Counted from the stretch's first letter, positions 1 to 6,924 are shown. The stretch is 10,950 nt of DNA from Anaerolineales bacterium (GCA_025938055.1 JAICQC010000123.1:1-10950), one strand, 5' to 3'. Translations and numbers: made by a program. The notes: generated by a model from the sequence alone, not told the origin.

Positions 1-414
1 ATTCTTTCCACCCTTGAGGAGTTGGAATTGGGTGACTGGTATCGCTCCTTGCCCCAGGGCTTGGATACCGAACTGGACACGGGAAGCCGTTCGCTTTCGG
101 CAGGTGAGGCGCAATTGCTGGCGTTCACACGTGTGTTTTTGCGCAATCCGGGTTTAGTCATTTTGGATGAAGCCTCCTCCCGTCTTGACCCCGCAACGGA
201 GCAACACCTCGAACGCGCCATCGACCGGCTGCTCCAGAACCGCACGGCGATTATCATTGCACACCGCCTGGGTACCGTCCATCGTGCGGATGAGATCATG
301 ATCCTGGATAGCGGCAAAGTCAGTGAGTATGGCGACCGTCAACAATTGGCGGCAGACCGGAGCTCGCGGTTTTACCAGTTGTTACAAACTGGTTTAGATG
401 AAGTACTGGCTTGA
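1..414 (+). CDS. ABC exporter half-transporter, ATPase C-terminal part (5' truncated by window)
   Basis: Only the last 137 residues lie in the window; the frame is open from base 1 and ends at TGA 412-414. What is visible is the second half of an ABC nucleotide-binding domain: a signature motif LSAGE (visible residues 32-36), Walker B LVILDE with aspartate 56 and the catalytic glutamate 57, a D-loop SRLD, and the switch histidine in AHRL (about residue 88). The membrane domain and Walker A must lie upstream. The signature departs from LSGGQ, while the catalytic glutamate is intact. The next gene shows the reverse pattern: canonical LSGGQ but aspartate in place of the glutamate. The two are therefore best read as the halves of a heterodimeric exporter that pumps an unknown substrate out of the cytoplasm. 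The family is certain; the pairing is inferred from adjacency and the complementary motifs. Confidence 0.93.
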   Translation: MLSTLEELELGDWYRSLPQGLDTELDTGSRSLSAGEAQLLAFTRVFLRNPGLVILDEASSRLDPATEQHLERAIDRLLQNRTAIIIAHRLGTVHRADEIMILDSGKVSEYGDRQQLAADRSSRFYQLLQTGLDEVLA

Positions 415-528
415 TGTCATTGCGAGGCGTTCGTTGCCGAATCAATCTCCCGTTTAACCGGTGAACCTGTTCAATGAGGATCCTTCGCTTAAGAGGAGAT
501 TGCTTCGCCCATCGGGCCCGCAATGACA
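415..528. repeat. Inverted-repeat element 1 (TGTCATTGCG...CGCAATGACA)
   Basis: The left arm (415-450) begins TGTCATTGCG and ends CAATCTCC. The right arm (495-528) is its imperfect reverse complement, with the outer 10 and inner 8 bases matching exactly. The element starts on the base after the stop codon of the upstream ABC gene and ends 13 bp before the next ATG, so it fills almost the whole gap inside what should be one transcript. Repeats starting TGTCATTGCGAG are common dispersed elements in Chloroflexota and some other bacteria (recollection, not searched). No target-site duplication or coding capacity is visible. In RNA it would fold into a long imperfect hairpin and could affect coupling or mRNA stability between the two genes. 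Confidence 0.8.
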
Positions 529-541
529 TAAAGGAAATATT

Positions 542-2344
542 ATGTCCGAAACTACATTCACTCAAAAAGTCCCATCCCTCCCAGCCTGGCGTGTGATCTG
601 GGAGATGTTGCGCTTCCGCCCGTGGTTGTGGTTCATAGACCTGCTGGCTGTAGCACTCATCCGCTTTTGCTGGCAGATCGCGCCAGCGCTCATCATCAAA
701 GCCTTCTTCGATATGCTGACTGGCGCGGCGCAGTTGACCTTTGGCATCTGGACGATCGTTGCCTTTACACTTGCTACATGGGTCGGGCGGGTGGTTGCCA
801 GTTACGGTTTTTACTATGCGGATGTGCCGATCTTCGCAGACATCCCCACGCTGCTGCGCAAGAATTTGCTGCGCCATATCCTGCGCCGTCCAGGCGCCTC
901 AGCGCTGCCTGATTCGGCAGGTGAAGCGATCAGCCGCTTCAAGAACGATGTTAATGAGATTCCTCTGTTTGTCATCCTCATCAACGATATCGCGGTCGGT
1001 ATTGGCGTCGTCGTCTTTGCGATTGCTTTGATGGCGCAGATCAGCCTGTGGGTGACGGTCATGGCGCTCATCCCATTGATCGTGGTTGGCGTCGTTGCAA
1101 ATATTGCCACGAAGCGCATCGAACATTATCGCCGCGCCTCCCGTCAGGCGGCTGGCGATGTGACCGGCTTTATCGGTGAGTTCTTCGGCGCTGTGCAAGC
1201 CGTCAAGGTCGCGACCGCCGAAAGGAATGTGATCGATCACTTCCACAAGCTCAATGACGAACGCCGCAAGCTGACCGTTCGGGAGAAACTGTTCGACGAT
1301 GTACTTCAATCTATTTATCGCAATACCTCCACGCTGAGCACGGGCGTGATCTTGATCCTTGTAGGTCAGTCGATGCGCCTCGGCACGTTCACGCTTGGTG
1401 ATTTCTCATTGTTCGTGTATCTCCTGCAGAGTATGGGTGACCTGACTACGTTCGCCGGGATGCTGGCGGCGCGCTATAAGCAGTTGGACGTTTCCGTCCA
1501 GCGCATGTACCGGTTGATGGAGAACGCGCCGCTCGACGCGCTGATCGAGCACAGCCCTGTAGATTTGCGCGGTCCCCTCCCTGAAGTGACCTATCAGATG
1601 AAGACCGCCTCTGACCGCCTTGAAAACCTCTCCGCTGTGAACCTGACGTTTCACTATCCCAACTCGCCGAACGGCATCGACGACATCAACCTGAAGCTGC
1701 AGCGCGATACATTGACCGTCGTCACCGGGCGGATCGGTTCCGGGAAGACTACGCTTCTCCGTGCGCTGTTGGGACTGCTTCCCGTCGAGACAGGCGAGGT
1801 CCGCTGGAACGGCGAATTGATCACCTCGCCGGGTGACTTCTTCGTGCCGCCGCGCTGCTCGTACACTGCACAGGTGCCGAGACTTTTTAGCAACACCCTG
1901 CGCAATAACATCCTGCTCGGGATGGACCTCACCGACGATGATATTTACCGTTCGACAAAACTGGCTGTGATGGACCGCGATCTCGAAGAACTTGATGATG
2001 ACCTGGAAACGATGGTCGGGGCGCGTGGCGTCAAGCTCTCAGGCGGACAAATGCAGCGCGCTGCCGCGGCGCGCATGTTCATACGTGAGCCCGAGCTGCT
2101 GGTCTTCGATGACCTGTCCAGCGCCCTGGATGTGGAAACGGAGCGACAGCTCTGGGACCGCATCTTTGCCGAGCCCGGAAAGACCTGCCTTGTGGTCTCG
2201 CACCGCCGCCCATTGCTGCGCCGCGCAGACCACATTATCCTGCTGAAAGATGGCCGCGTCGAAGCCGAAGGAGCGCTGGAGGTATTACTGGAATCCAGTG
2301 AGGAGATGAAGGATTTGTGGAGACAGGAGAGCAGGGAGAAGTGA
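542..2344 (+). CDS. ABC exporter half-transporter (membrane domain fused to ATPase), degenerate-site subunit
   Basis: A 600-residue inner-membrane half-transporter of the usual type IV exporter length. The N-terminal part (about residues 20-310) is the six-helix membrane domain. The C-terminal part is the ATPase: Walker A GRIGSGKTT (396-404), Q-loop glutamine 444, signature LSGGQ (499-503), Walker B LLVFD (519-523), D-loop SALD (527-530) and switch histidine 554. The residue after Walker B is Asp524 where an active ATPase has glutamate. This change is typical of the degenerate-site subunit of heterodimeric exporters such as the TM287/TM288 type. Its canonical LSGGQ would complete the active site of the upstream subunit. 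ATG 542 is supported by an AAGGA about 5 nt upstream. The substrate cannot be told from sequence; lipid, peptide or drug export are all possible. A strong terminator follows directly. Confidence 0.95.
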   Translation: MSETTFTQKVPSLPAWRVIWEMLRFRPWLWFIDLLAVALIRFCWQIAPALIIKAFFDMLTGAAQLTFGIWTIVAFTLATWVGRVVASYGFYYADVPIFADIPTLLRKNLLRHILRRPGASALPDSAGEAISRFKNDVNEIPLFVILINDIAVGIGVVVFAIALMAQISLWVTVMALIPLIVVGVVANIATKRIEHYRRASRQAAGDVTGFIGEFFGAVQAVKVATAERNVIDHFHKLNDERRKLTVREKLFDDVLQSIYRNTSTLSTGVILILVGQSMRLGTFTLGDFSLFVYLLQSMGDLTTFAGMLAARYKQLDVSVQRMYRLMENAPLDALIEHSPVDLRGPLPEVTYQMKTASDRLENLSAVNLTFHYPNSPNGIDDINLKLQRDTLTVVTGRIGSGKTTLLRALLGLLPVETGEVRWNGELITSPGDFFVPPRCSYTAQVPRLFSNTLRNNILLGMDLTDDDIYRSTKLAVMDRDLEELDDDLETMVGARGVKLSGGQMQRAAAARMFIREPELLVFDDLSSALDVETERQLWDRIFAEPGKTCLVVSHRRPLLRRADHIILLKDGRVEAEGALEVLLESSEEMKDLWRQESREK

Positions 2345-2345
2345 G

Positions 2346-2387
2346 AAAGAAAATGGAGCCACCTGAATGGTGGCTCCATTGCTTTTC
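2346..2387. terminator. Bidirectional rho-independent terminator between convergent genes
   Basis: A perfect 12-bp stem (2352-2363 AATGGAGCCACC, pairing with 2369-2380) encloses a 5-nt loop. It is flanked by an A-rich run on the left and GCTTTTC on the right. Read on the plus strand it closes the ABC operon (stop at 2344). Read on the minus strand it is followed by TTTCTTTC and lies just past the stop of the protease gene (2403). One hairpin thus serves both convergent genes. Confidence 0.88.
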
Positions 2388-2402
2388 AATTAAGAATTGT
2401 TC

Positions 2403-3224
2403 TTACGAGAGAATCTCGTCGCCAAACTCCGTGTAGATCCAATTCAGCACTTCGAAAGTATCCACGCGGGCAGAATAGCCAACGCCCGCGCAGTTGGAGT
2501 TGGTCACGTACGAATTGACCGCCAGCACGATGTTCGTATCACGCAGCAGGTCCGGACCGCCCGAGTCGCCGAAGCAGGTTCCGCCCGAGCCGCCGCCCGG
2601 GTTCAGCGCCAGCTTCATGAACTCGTCGCTGTGCTTGAAGTTGCCCGAGATCAACTCGCTCGGGGCATACAGGCGGACCCTCAGCCCAGTCCAGACGGGA
2701 GGACCACCGCCGCGGATCTGTTCCTGCACGCCGTAGCCCACAAAGTCCACGGGAGTCTTGTTCTCCAGCGTATCCACCAGATCTTGTGCCGGCAGTTCGG
2801 CGTATTCGCTGACCACGCTGGTCGGGACCGGTTCACTCAGGACGATGATGCCCACATCGGTGGAGGCAAAGCCGGGCAGCCCGTTCCCGCAGCCGATACA
2901 GAAATCAGGGTGGGTGAAGGCAACGCCCTCATAGGAGGTTGCGCCGCTGAACGGGTACTCGGTGTTGGACTGCACATCCTCATCGAACCAGATGCGCGCA
3001 GCCGAGGTGCCATCCGTGCAGTGCCCCGCTGTCAGCACAAGCGTGGGAGAGAGCAGGGATGCGCTGCAGCGGTGGGACGGCTCTCCGTCCACATCGAAGA
3101 CAGCCAGTCCCACGTATGGGTGACGGCCATTATCCGGCTCGCCGTTGGTTATGGCGCTGGCACCACCGATCGGTCCGATCAAGAGCGCAATGGCAAGCGC
3201 CAAAGCTAACGTAACTTTTTTCAT
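2403..3224 (-). CDS. Secreted chymotrypsin-fold (S1 family) serine protease
   Basis: A 273-residue exported endopeptidase. Residues 1-24 form a Sec signal peptide (MKKV, a hydrophobic stretch, then GGASA). The predicted mature protein starts ITNGEPD, matching the Ile-Val-Gly-Gly N-terminus of activated S1 proteases. The catalytic triad is His68 (LTAGHC), Asp123 (STDVGIIVL) and Ser221 (CFGDSGGP). Cys53 and Cys69 can form the histidine-loop disulfide. Six residues before Ser221 the S1 pocket floor is glycine, not the aspartate of trypsin, and a valine (residue 240) takes a pocket-wall position usually held by glycine. This suggests cleavage after small aliphatic residues, elastase-like, by analogy. 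No propeptide lies between signal and mature start. There is no TM anchor or C-terminal sorting domain, so it is probably released. AAGGAG lies about 11 nt upstream of ATG 3224, a rather long spacing. Confidence 0.94.
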   Translation of the reverse strand: MKKVTLALALAIALLIGPIGGASAITNGEPDNGRHPYVGLAVFDVDGEPSHRCSASLLSPTLVLTAGHCTDGTSAARIWFDEDVQSNTEYPFSGATSYEGVAFTHPDFCIGCGNGLPGFASTDVGIIVLSEPVPTSVVSEYAELPAQDLVDTLENKTPVDFVGYGVQEQIRGGGPPVWTGLRVRLYAPSELISGNFKHSDEFMKLALNPGGGSGGTCFGDSGGPDLLRDTNIVLAVNSYVTNSNCAGVGYSARVDTFEVLNWIYTEFGDEILS

Positions 3225-3584
3225 TGGTTTCTAGTACTCCTTGTCTTTGTTGGTCTATCTTTGTTTTTCGCCACTTCCTCGTCTTGATGCGAATGATGAT
3301 CATCGGAAGAAGCTCCTCGCAGGCGAAACGCTCAGGGGCATCACCTCCTTCAGACATGGGGTTGCCCGAAGATAGTACAGCCGAACAGAAAAGACAAGCG
3401 ATTTGCTAATCTTTTATCCTTGTGACGATGAGAAGTATCTGAGAGATGTTTAAGAGGGAGGGATGATATGCGCGCTGGACTACGACCGCCGGACGATTGC
3501 CCCACGACTTGAAGCCAAAGCAATAGTCAGGCTAGCTGCAAATCGGCAGCTCCGCTACCCTACGGGCACGGTGTCAGCGCGAGG
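3225..3584. other. Gene-free stretch between protease and SDR genes
   Basis: This 360-bp stretch must hold the promoter of the protease (minus strand) and the end of the SDR transcript. No convincing gene was found. A perfect AAGGAGGTGAT lies on the minus strand at 3340-3350 (complement of the 16S 3' tail) and overlaps an ATG that opens a 13-codon frame; it may be a leader peptide or chance. A small hairpin at 3534-3551 (AGCTGC/GCAGCT, 6-nt loop) lies about 35 bp past the SDR stop but has no T-run, so it is a poor terminator. The segment 3455-3584 is G+C-rich and could carry further RNA structure. I could match no riboswitch or tRNA to it. Confidence 0.5.
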
Positions 3585-4370
3585 TTAATCAGTCCAGCCT
3601 TCGAGACGGAAGAGGCGCGCCAGGCGGTCGCTCAGTCTCGGAGCGAAGACGTTGATGTAGTACAGCAGCCTTGCCTGCGGAGGGACGATCACAATAGGCT
3701 TACGCTTGCGGAGGGCGTGGAGGATGGCGCGTGCCACGCTCTCAGGAGAGATCTTCGGCGAGACCCACGAGAAGCGCAGGTTCTCGATCATCACGGTGTC
3801 CACTCGTCCGGGCAGGACGTTCGTGACCGCTATGCCATGATCGCTGACTTCCTGGCGCAGTACTTCCAGGAAGCCGGTGAGCGCAAACTTCGCCGAGACG
3901 TAAGGTGCATCGGGCGGCAAGCCGATCTTGCCGTCCATGCTGGTGACGGCGAGGATGTGCCCGCTCTTCTGTGCAAGCATGTGCGGCAGAACTGCCTTGA
4001 TGCAGTACACGCCGCCAAAATAATTAACATCCAGGGATCGCTGTAGATCAGCCGGGTCAAGATCAACGATCGGACCCCGAATATACTCTCCGGCGTTGGA
4101 GATCAGGATGTCCACGCGCCCCCATGTTGATAATACTTCCTGCACCATCGCCTCGACCTGTTCACGCCGCGTAACATCCACTTGCATGGCGAGCGCTTTG
4201 CTTCCGTTCCGCTCGATCTCCCCGGCAAGCTCTCGCAGGGCTGCCTCCCTCCGTGCTACAAGAGCAACGCAGGCTCCCTCTTTTGCGAGCGCCAGCGCCG
4301 TCGCCCGCCCGATCCCCACAGAAGCGCCAGTGACAATGGCGACCTTATCACGGAAGGGGTTACTGCTCAT
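3585..4370 (-). CDS. Short-chain dehydrogenase/reductase (classical SDR)
   Basis: A 261-residue cytosolic NAD(P)H-dependent oxidoreductase with a complete classical SDR motif set. The Rossmann glycine motif TGASVGIG is at 14-21, and arginines at 40-41 after the second strand hint at NADP(H) preference. VDV (64-66) contacts the adenine, NAG is at 92-94, and the catalytic residues are Ser144, Tyr157 and Lys161 (YVSAK). PGRVDT (187-192) follows the active site. The C-terminal tail (about 215-261) is longer than the minimal fold and carries a hydrophobic, basic stretch (VIVPPQARLLYYINVF) that may cap the substrate pocket or touch the membrane. The start ATG overlaps the last 11 nt of the upstream gene, which implies translational coupling and a shared process. 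The substrate is unknown. Confidence 0.93.
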   Translation of the reverse strand: MSSNPFRDKVAIVTGASVGIGRATALALAKEGACVALVARREAALRELAGEIERNGSKALAMQVDVTRREQVEAMVQEVLSTWGRVDILISNAGEYIRGPIVDLDPADLQRSLDVNYFGGVYCIKAVLPHMLAQKSGHILAVTSMDGKIGLPPDAPYVSAKFALTGFLEVLRQEVSDHGIAVTNVLPGRVDTVMIENLRFSWVSPKISPESVARAILHALRKRKPIVIVPPQARLLYYINVFAPRLSDRLARLFRLEGWTD

Positions 4371-5841
4371 GTACGTGGTGAGAGTCAGGCGAGGTGAGGC
4401 TCTCTGCTATTGTGGCGCGCTCACCCTTGATTTCATAGATGAACGGACCCTGTGGGATGTCGTTTGTGATCTCGATCTCACGCCTGTCCATGGCTTCCCA
4501 GATCGTCTGGAAAGCAGACTTGTCCTGTACCCACTTTTCGACGATGACCACGCCGTGGCCCGGCAGGACGGTGAAGACGATTTGACGGGGGTCATTCGGG
4601 TTCTGAAGCGCCTGCGAGCTGGAGAACGCCTCCTGCACGGCGCGGTACTGGGCGTCGGTGGAGCACGAGACGGGGTAGTAGAGATAACTCTCGGGCACAG
4701 GCACGTACTCAACGCGCGTCTGGTCGAAAGAGCGCACGCCGCGATGCCCATGCAGCTTCGAGCGGATAACGGGCACCTTTGCGCCGTTCGCTAGCGTGAG
4801 CCGCGGCAGTGGTACGTCCATGCCGATCATCTCGACTGCTTCCGAGGAGGGTGGGTGGTTGGGGTGACCCTCCACTTTGCGGATGAGGGCGCCATCTCTC
4901 TGAGGCTTAATGCCAACGATGACTGCCAGGTCTTTATCGGTGATATTCTCCTTGCGGACGGGGCGGGCGCTGCCGGTGATGGTGGTGAGTAAGCCGTTGA
5001 TGCGAGGCTCACAGGTGGCGAAACAACCTTCACTGTACTGCTGTGAGATGGCGTCGCTGAAGCCGGGGATCTCGGCAACCTGCGCGACCTTGATCATTTC
5101 GGTGAAGAAGTCCCGCCTGCCAAGCTCATGGCTGGCTCGAGTCATCTCTTCGATGGAGGCGAGACTTTCCCATTTGTCTCGTGTGATCGGGGGTTCCACG
5201 GTCTCGTGGCTGGTGATCTCTTCGGTGCTGGCGGCTGTAAGGATGCGGGTGGCGATGTCTTTGTAGAATGTCTCCGGGTCGCTGAACCTGATACGGGGAT
5301 GCGCGCCGACCAGGTCGAAGAGATAGGCGGATTCGGGCTTCTCATCCCCAACGACGAGCAGGACGCGGATGCACTTCGTCTGGATCTGAACGATGCGCAG
5401 GAGGTACATGATGACACCGCCGCGCTTCCCCTGCTGGTGCAGGGTGTGTGAGGCGGTCTCAGGGATGCCTGCAAAAGGAGGCGCGGCTTCCTCTCCTCCC
5501 TGAAGGACGTTTTCCACTTTGCCCATCCAGTCGCTGAACTGCTGTGTAGTGGCGTGGACAACCGTGAAGACAGTCGGCACGTGTTTGAGCGCATAGCGCC
5601 GCCGGGCAGTGAACATCAGTGCCTCGCGCCAGCCGAGAGGTTCGCCGAGGCGGGCAGTGGTGAGGATGACTTCTGTCTCGGGGGATGGCTGCTGCGGGGT
5701 GCTGTGTCCCTCGGCTGCGAAGTACTCCATCAGGTCTGAGGCGACCTGTTCGGAGAGAGGCGTGGACGGACCGGGGATATGGGTGACGGTGAGCTGTTTG
5801 AGCCAGGTGTGCGTGGGAGTTTGTAGGGCAGGGTACCGCAT
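4360..5841 (-). CDS. Unrecognised 493-residue protein, co-transcribed with SDR
   Basis: I do not recognise this family. The frame extends upstream to an ATG at 5898, but the ATG at 5841 is preferred: it has AGGAAG about 7 nt upstream and gives 493 residues starting MRYPALQTP. No signal peptide or TM segment is visible, so it is probably cytosolic. Segments that look conserved-like are EGCFATCEP (271-279), GLLTTITGSARPV (283-295), EGHPNHPPSSEA (324-335) and KLHGHRG (362-368). Clustered His, Cys and Glu there could bind a metal or a sugar-like ligand (inference). The N-terminal half (about 55-200) alternates strands and helices, for example VILTTARLGEP and VFTVVHAT. The gene overlaps the downstream SDR by 11 nt, which suggests they act in one pathway. 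The high G+C and third-position bias support real coding. Confidence 0.85.
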   Translation of the reverse strand: MRYPALQTPTHTWLKQLTVTHIPGPSTPLSEQVASDLMEYFAAEGHSTPQQPSPETEVILTTARLGEPLGWREALMFTARRRYALKHVPTVFTVVHATTQQFSDWMGKVENVLQGGEEAAPPFAGIPETASHTLHQQGKRGGVIMYLLRIVQIQTKCIRVLLVVGDEKPESAYLFDLVGAHPRIRFSDPETFYKDIATRILTAASTEEITSHETVEPPITRDKWESLASIEEMTRASHELGRRDFFTEMIKVAQVAEIPGFSDAISQQYSEGCFATCEPRINGLLTTITGSARPVRKENITDKDLAVIVGIKPQRDGALIRKVEGHPNHPPSSEAVEMIGMDVPLPRLTLANGAKVPVIRSKLHGHRGVRSFDQTRVEYVPVPESYLYYPVSCSTDAQYRAVQEAFSSSQALQNPNDPRQIVFTVLPGHGVVIVEKWVQDKSAFQTIWEAMDRREIEITNDIPQGPFIYEIKGERATIAESLTSPDSHHVHEQ

Positions 5842-6030
5842 AAAAGTCTTCCTGTGGTGTGAGGTTGGTATAGATGTTATACAGCCTGTTAACACCAATC
5901 AGCAGGACTGGTTGTGAAGTGATCTTTCTGTATGGACAACACGGACTGCCCGTTTATTATAATGAATTTGATTCAGAATAGGTTTCCCCCTTCAAATAAA
6001 GAATGTCTAATTCCGAGGATATACTCAGCA

Positions 6031-6157
6031 TGTCACCCTGAGCAGGGCGAAGGGTCTACGATGAAATTGAGCTGATTCAGCTCAATTTCATCGGGATTCT
6101 TCTCTCCCGCAGAGCAGGTCGTTCACACCGTTCCCGTGTTCCTTCGGGAGAATGACA
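6031..6157. repeat. Inverted-repeat element 2 (TGTCACCCTG...GAATGACA)
   Basis: The left end TGTCACCCTGAGCAGGGCGA (6031-6050) and the right end GGGAGAATGACA (6146-6157) are imperfect inverted copies of the TGTCA-NNCTGAG type. Inside lies a perfect hairpin: a 16-bp stem (6059-6074 pairing with 6078-6093) with a 3-nt ATT loop. Repeats starting TGTCAYYCTGAGC are widespread dispersed elements of unknown function (recollection). There is no coding capacity. Confidence 0.72.
6059..6093. repeat. Perfect 16-bp palindromic hairpin inside element 2
   Basis: CGATGAAATTGAGCTG (6059-6074) and its exact reverse complement (6078-6093) are separated by only ATT. No T-run follows on either strand, so it is not a standard terminator. 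The perfect match suggests recent origin or selection for the structure. Confidence 0.85.
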
Positions 6158-6175
6158 TGAAGTTTTTGATGCATT

Positions 6176-6220
6176 AAAAACAATGACAGTCACCCAGCCT
6201 TCCGGACAGGTGACTGTCAT
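6176..6220 (-). terminator. Rho-independent terminator of the 41-residue membrane-protein gene
   Basis: Read on the minus strand, a perfect 12-bp stem ATGACAGTCACC/GGTGACTGTCAT (6209-6220 pairing with 6183-6194) with a 14-nt loop is followed by TGTTTTTAA. It lies 20 bp past the stop codon of the small gene at 6240, which supports that gene being transcribed. Confidence 0.88.
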
Positions 6221-6239
6221 GCGACGATGATGATGATTG

Positions 6240-6365
6240 CTATTTCTTGCGGAAGCGAGGTCCCACCTTTTTGTAGGGTCTGAAGTATTCGATTGTGTAT
6301 CCCACAACGAGCCATGCAAAACCCGTGATGACGGCGACAGCGATCCACTTGACGATGACGAACAT
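6240..6365 (-). CDS. 41-residue single-pass membrane protein
   Basis: A short gene encoding MFVIVKWIAVAVITGF followed by AWLVVGYTIEYFRPYKK and a basic tail VGPRFRKK. Residues 2-23 form one hydrophobic helix; the C-terminal 18 residues are strongly basic and probably face the cytoplasm. AAAGGAG lies 6 nt upstream of the chosen ATG (6365). A second, in-frame-shifted ATG closer to the Shine-Dalgarno is too near to be used. A well-formed terminator (6176-6220) follows the TAG at 6240-6242. Good RBS, a membrane helix and a private terminator make this a real gene although it is short. I do not recognise the family; a small regulator or stabiliser of a membrane complex is one possibility. Confidence 0.82.
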   Translation of the reverse strand: MFVIVKWIAVAVITGFAWLVVGYTIEYFRPYKKVGPRFRKK

Positions 6366-6924
6366 GGCATTCTCCTTTTATGCAAATTTCCGCAAATGCG
6401 GTTCCATTTGTCTGATTACATGACGGAGATTTGGGGAGAAAAGTTGCACAGAGGAGCTTACAGAAAGGTCAATTTTACGAATCGGATCCTGGACGAATTC
6501 CTGTACGCCACCATGCATGCCGCCCTAAATAAACCGTAAAGTTTCTTCCTGATTCAGCACGTTATACTTACGGAAGCCAATTTGTCATCCTTTATGTCGT
6601 TGCAGCTCGGATTGACACGATCCGAGCTGCAACTGTTTCAGGAGGGATAGATATGGGTTTGTCAAAGGATGGTCGAAGGATGACACCCGCAAGACCTGCC
6701 CTGAGCCCTTTCGCCCGCGAGAATTGGTAATTAGACAGGGGAGCGGGTTGTAATGATTTTCGCCTTGCGGGGAGGCGAGTTTTCCTGTATGCTTGCTTTC
6801 TATACCTGAACGCTTCACCTTCAGGTGCAAGTGTCTGTCGTGACGCGCACGCTTCGACTTCGCCTGCAGCTCCGCTCAGCGCGAGGCATCACTCTCTCGC
6901 AACGACACGATGCATGGGTGAACA
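6366..6924. other. Gene-free stretch with element 3; no convincing gene
   Basis: This 559-bp stretch separates the minus-strand small gene from the plus-strand TIR block. An open frame on the plus strand that ends at 6539 has no ribosome binding site at any start and is antisense to the small gene, so it was not called. CCGCA-AA-TGCGG at 6389-6400 lies just upstream of the small gene and could be an operator for it. Element 3 occupies 6583-6685. A possible weak promoter for the downstream block is TTGCGG (6766-6771) with TATGCT 17 nt later. It overlaps a 6-bp hairpin followed by TTTT (6760-6785) that may instead be a weak terminator. The segment 6790-6910 looks like repeat debris (for example CTTCGACTTCGCCTGC). 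Confidence 0.4.
6583..6685. repeat. Inverted-repeat element 3 (TGTCATCCTT...AAGGATGACA)
   Basis: The ends TGTCATCCTT (6583-6592) and AAGGATGACA (6676-6685) are exact inverted copies over 10 bases. Inside is a perfect 14-bp stem GTTGCAGCTCGGAT (6599-6612) pairing with 6620-6633 over a 7-nt loop. Like element 2 it has TGTCA termini plus a strong internal hairpin. It carries no open frame. Confidence 0.75.

Larger units (their letters stand above)
5842..6239. other. Gene-free stretch with promoter region and inverted-repeat element 2
   Basis: No gene is visible over about 400 bp. The right-hand neighbour of the minus-strand 493-residue gene must hold its promoter. A TATAAC on the minus strand near 5877-5882 is a possible -10, but no good -35 lies at the expected spacing. 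TGTTA...TAACA and GTATA...TATAC arms at about 5873-5894 could be an operator. A perfect TATAAT at about 5956-5961 is symmetric and has no obvious gene behind it. The rest is inverted-repeat element 2 (6031-6157) and the terminator of the small membrane-protein gene. Confidence 0.4.

Noticed and set aside
320..877. A 185-codon minus-strand frame spanning the gap between the ABC genes
   Set aside because: It overlaps two well-supported ABC genes and the repeat element, and the product shows no domain features.
2397..3209. A 270-codon open frame on the plus strand opposite the protease gene
   Set aside because: It is antisense to a gene with a full catalytic triad and signal peptide, has no ribosome binding site, and its product (Arg/Gln/His-rich) looks like a high-G+C shadow.
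3340..3350. ATCACCTCCTT on the plus strand, identical to the 3' end of 16S rRNA
   Set aside because: Only 11 bases match and no other 16S sequence precedes them, so it is not an rRNA fragment; it is kept only as a possible minus-strand Shine-Dalgarno.
3130..3357. A 75-codon minus-strand frame covering the protease start region
   Set aside because: It overlaps the protease signal peptide in another frame, and its start codon lies upstream of, not behind, the strong AAGGAGG, so that site cannot serve it.
5842..5898. A 19-codon upstream extension of the 493-residue protein
   Set aside because: No Shine-Dalgarno precedes the ATG at 5898, while AGGAAG sits correctly before the ATG at 5841; the extension probably covers the promoter.
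6237..6539. A 100-codon plus-strand frame across the small membrane gene and the following gap
   Set aside because: No start in it has a ribosome binding site, and its first part is antisense to the 41-residue gene that has RBS and terminator.
6031..6685. CRISPR array suggested by several palindromic repeats in one region
   Set aside because: The elements differ in sequence and length, are not evenly spaced, and no cas genes are present; they are independent inverted-repeat elements.
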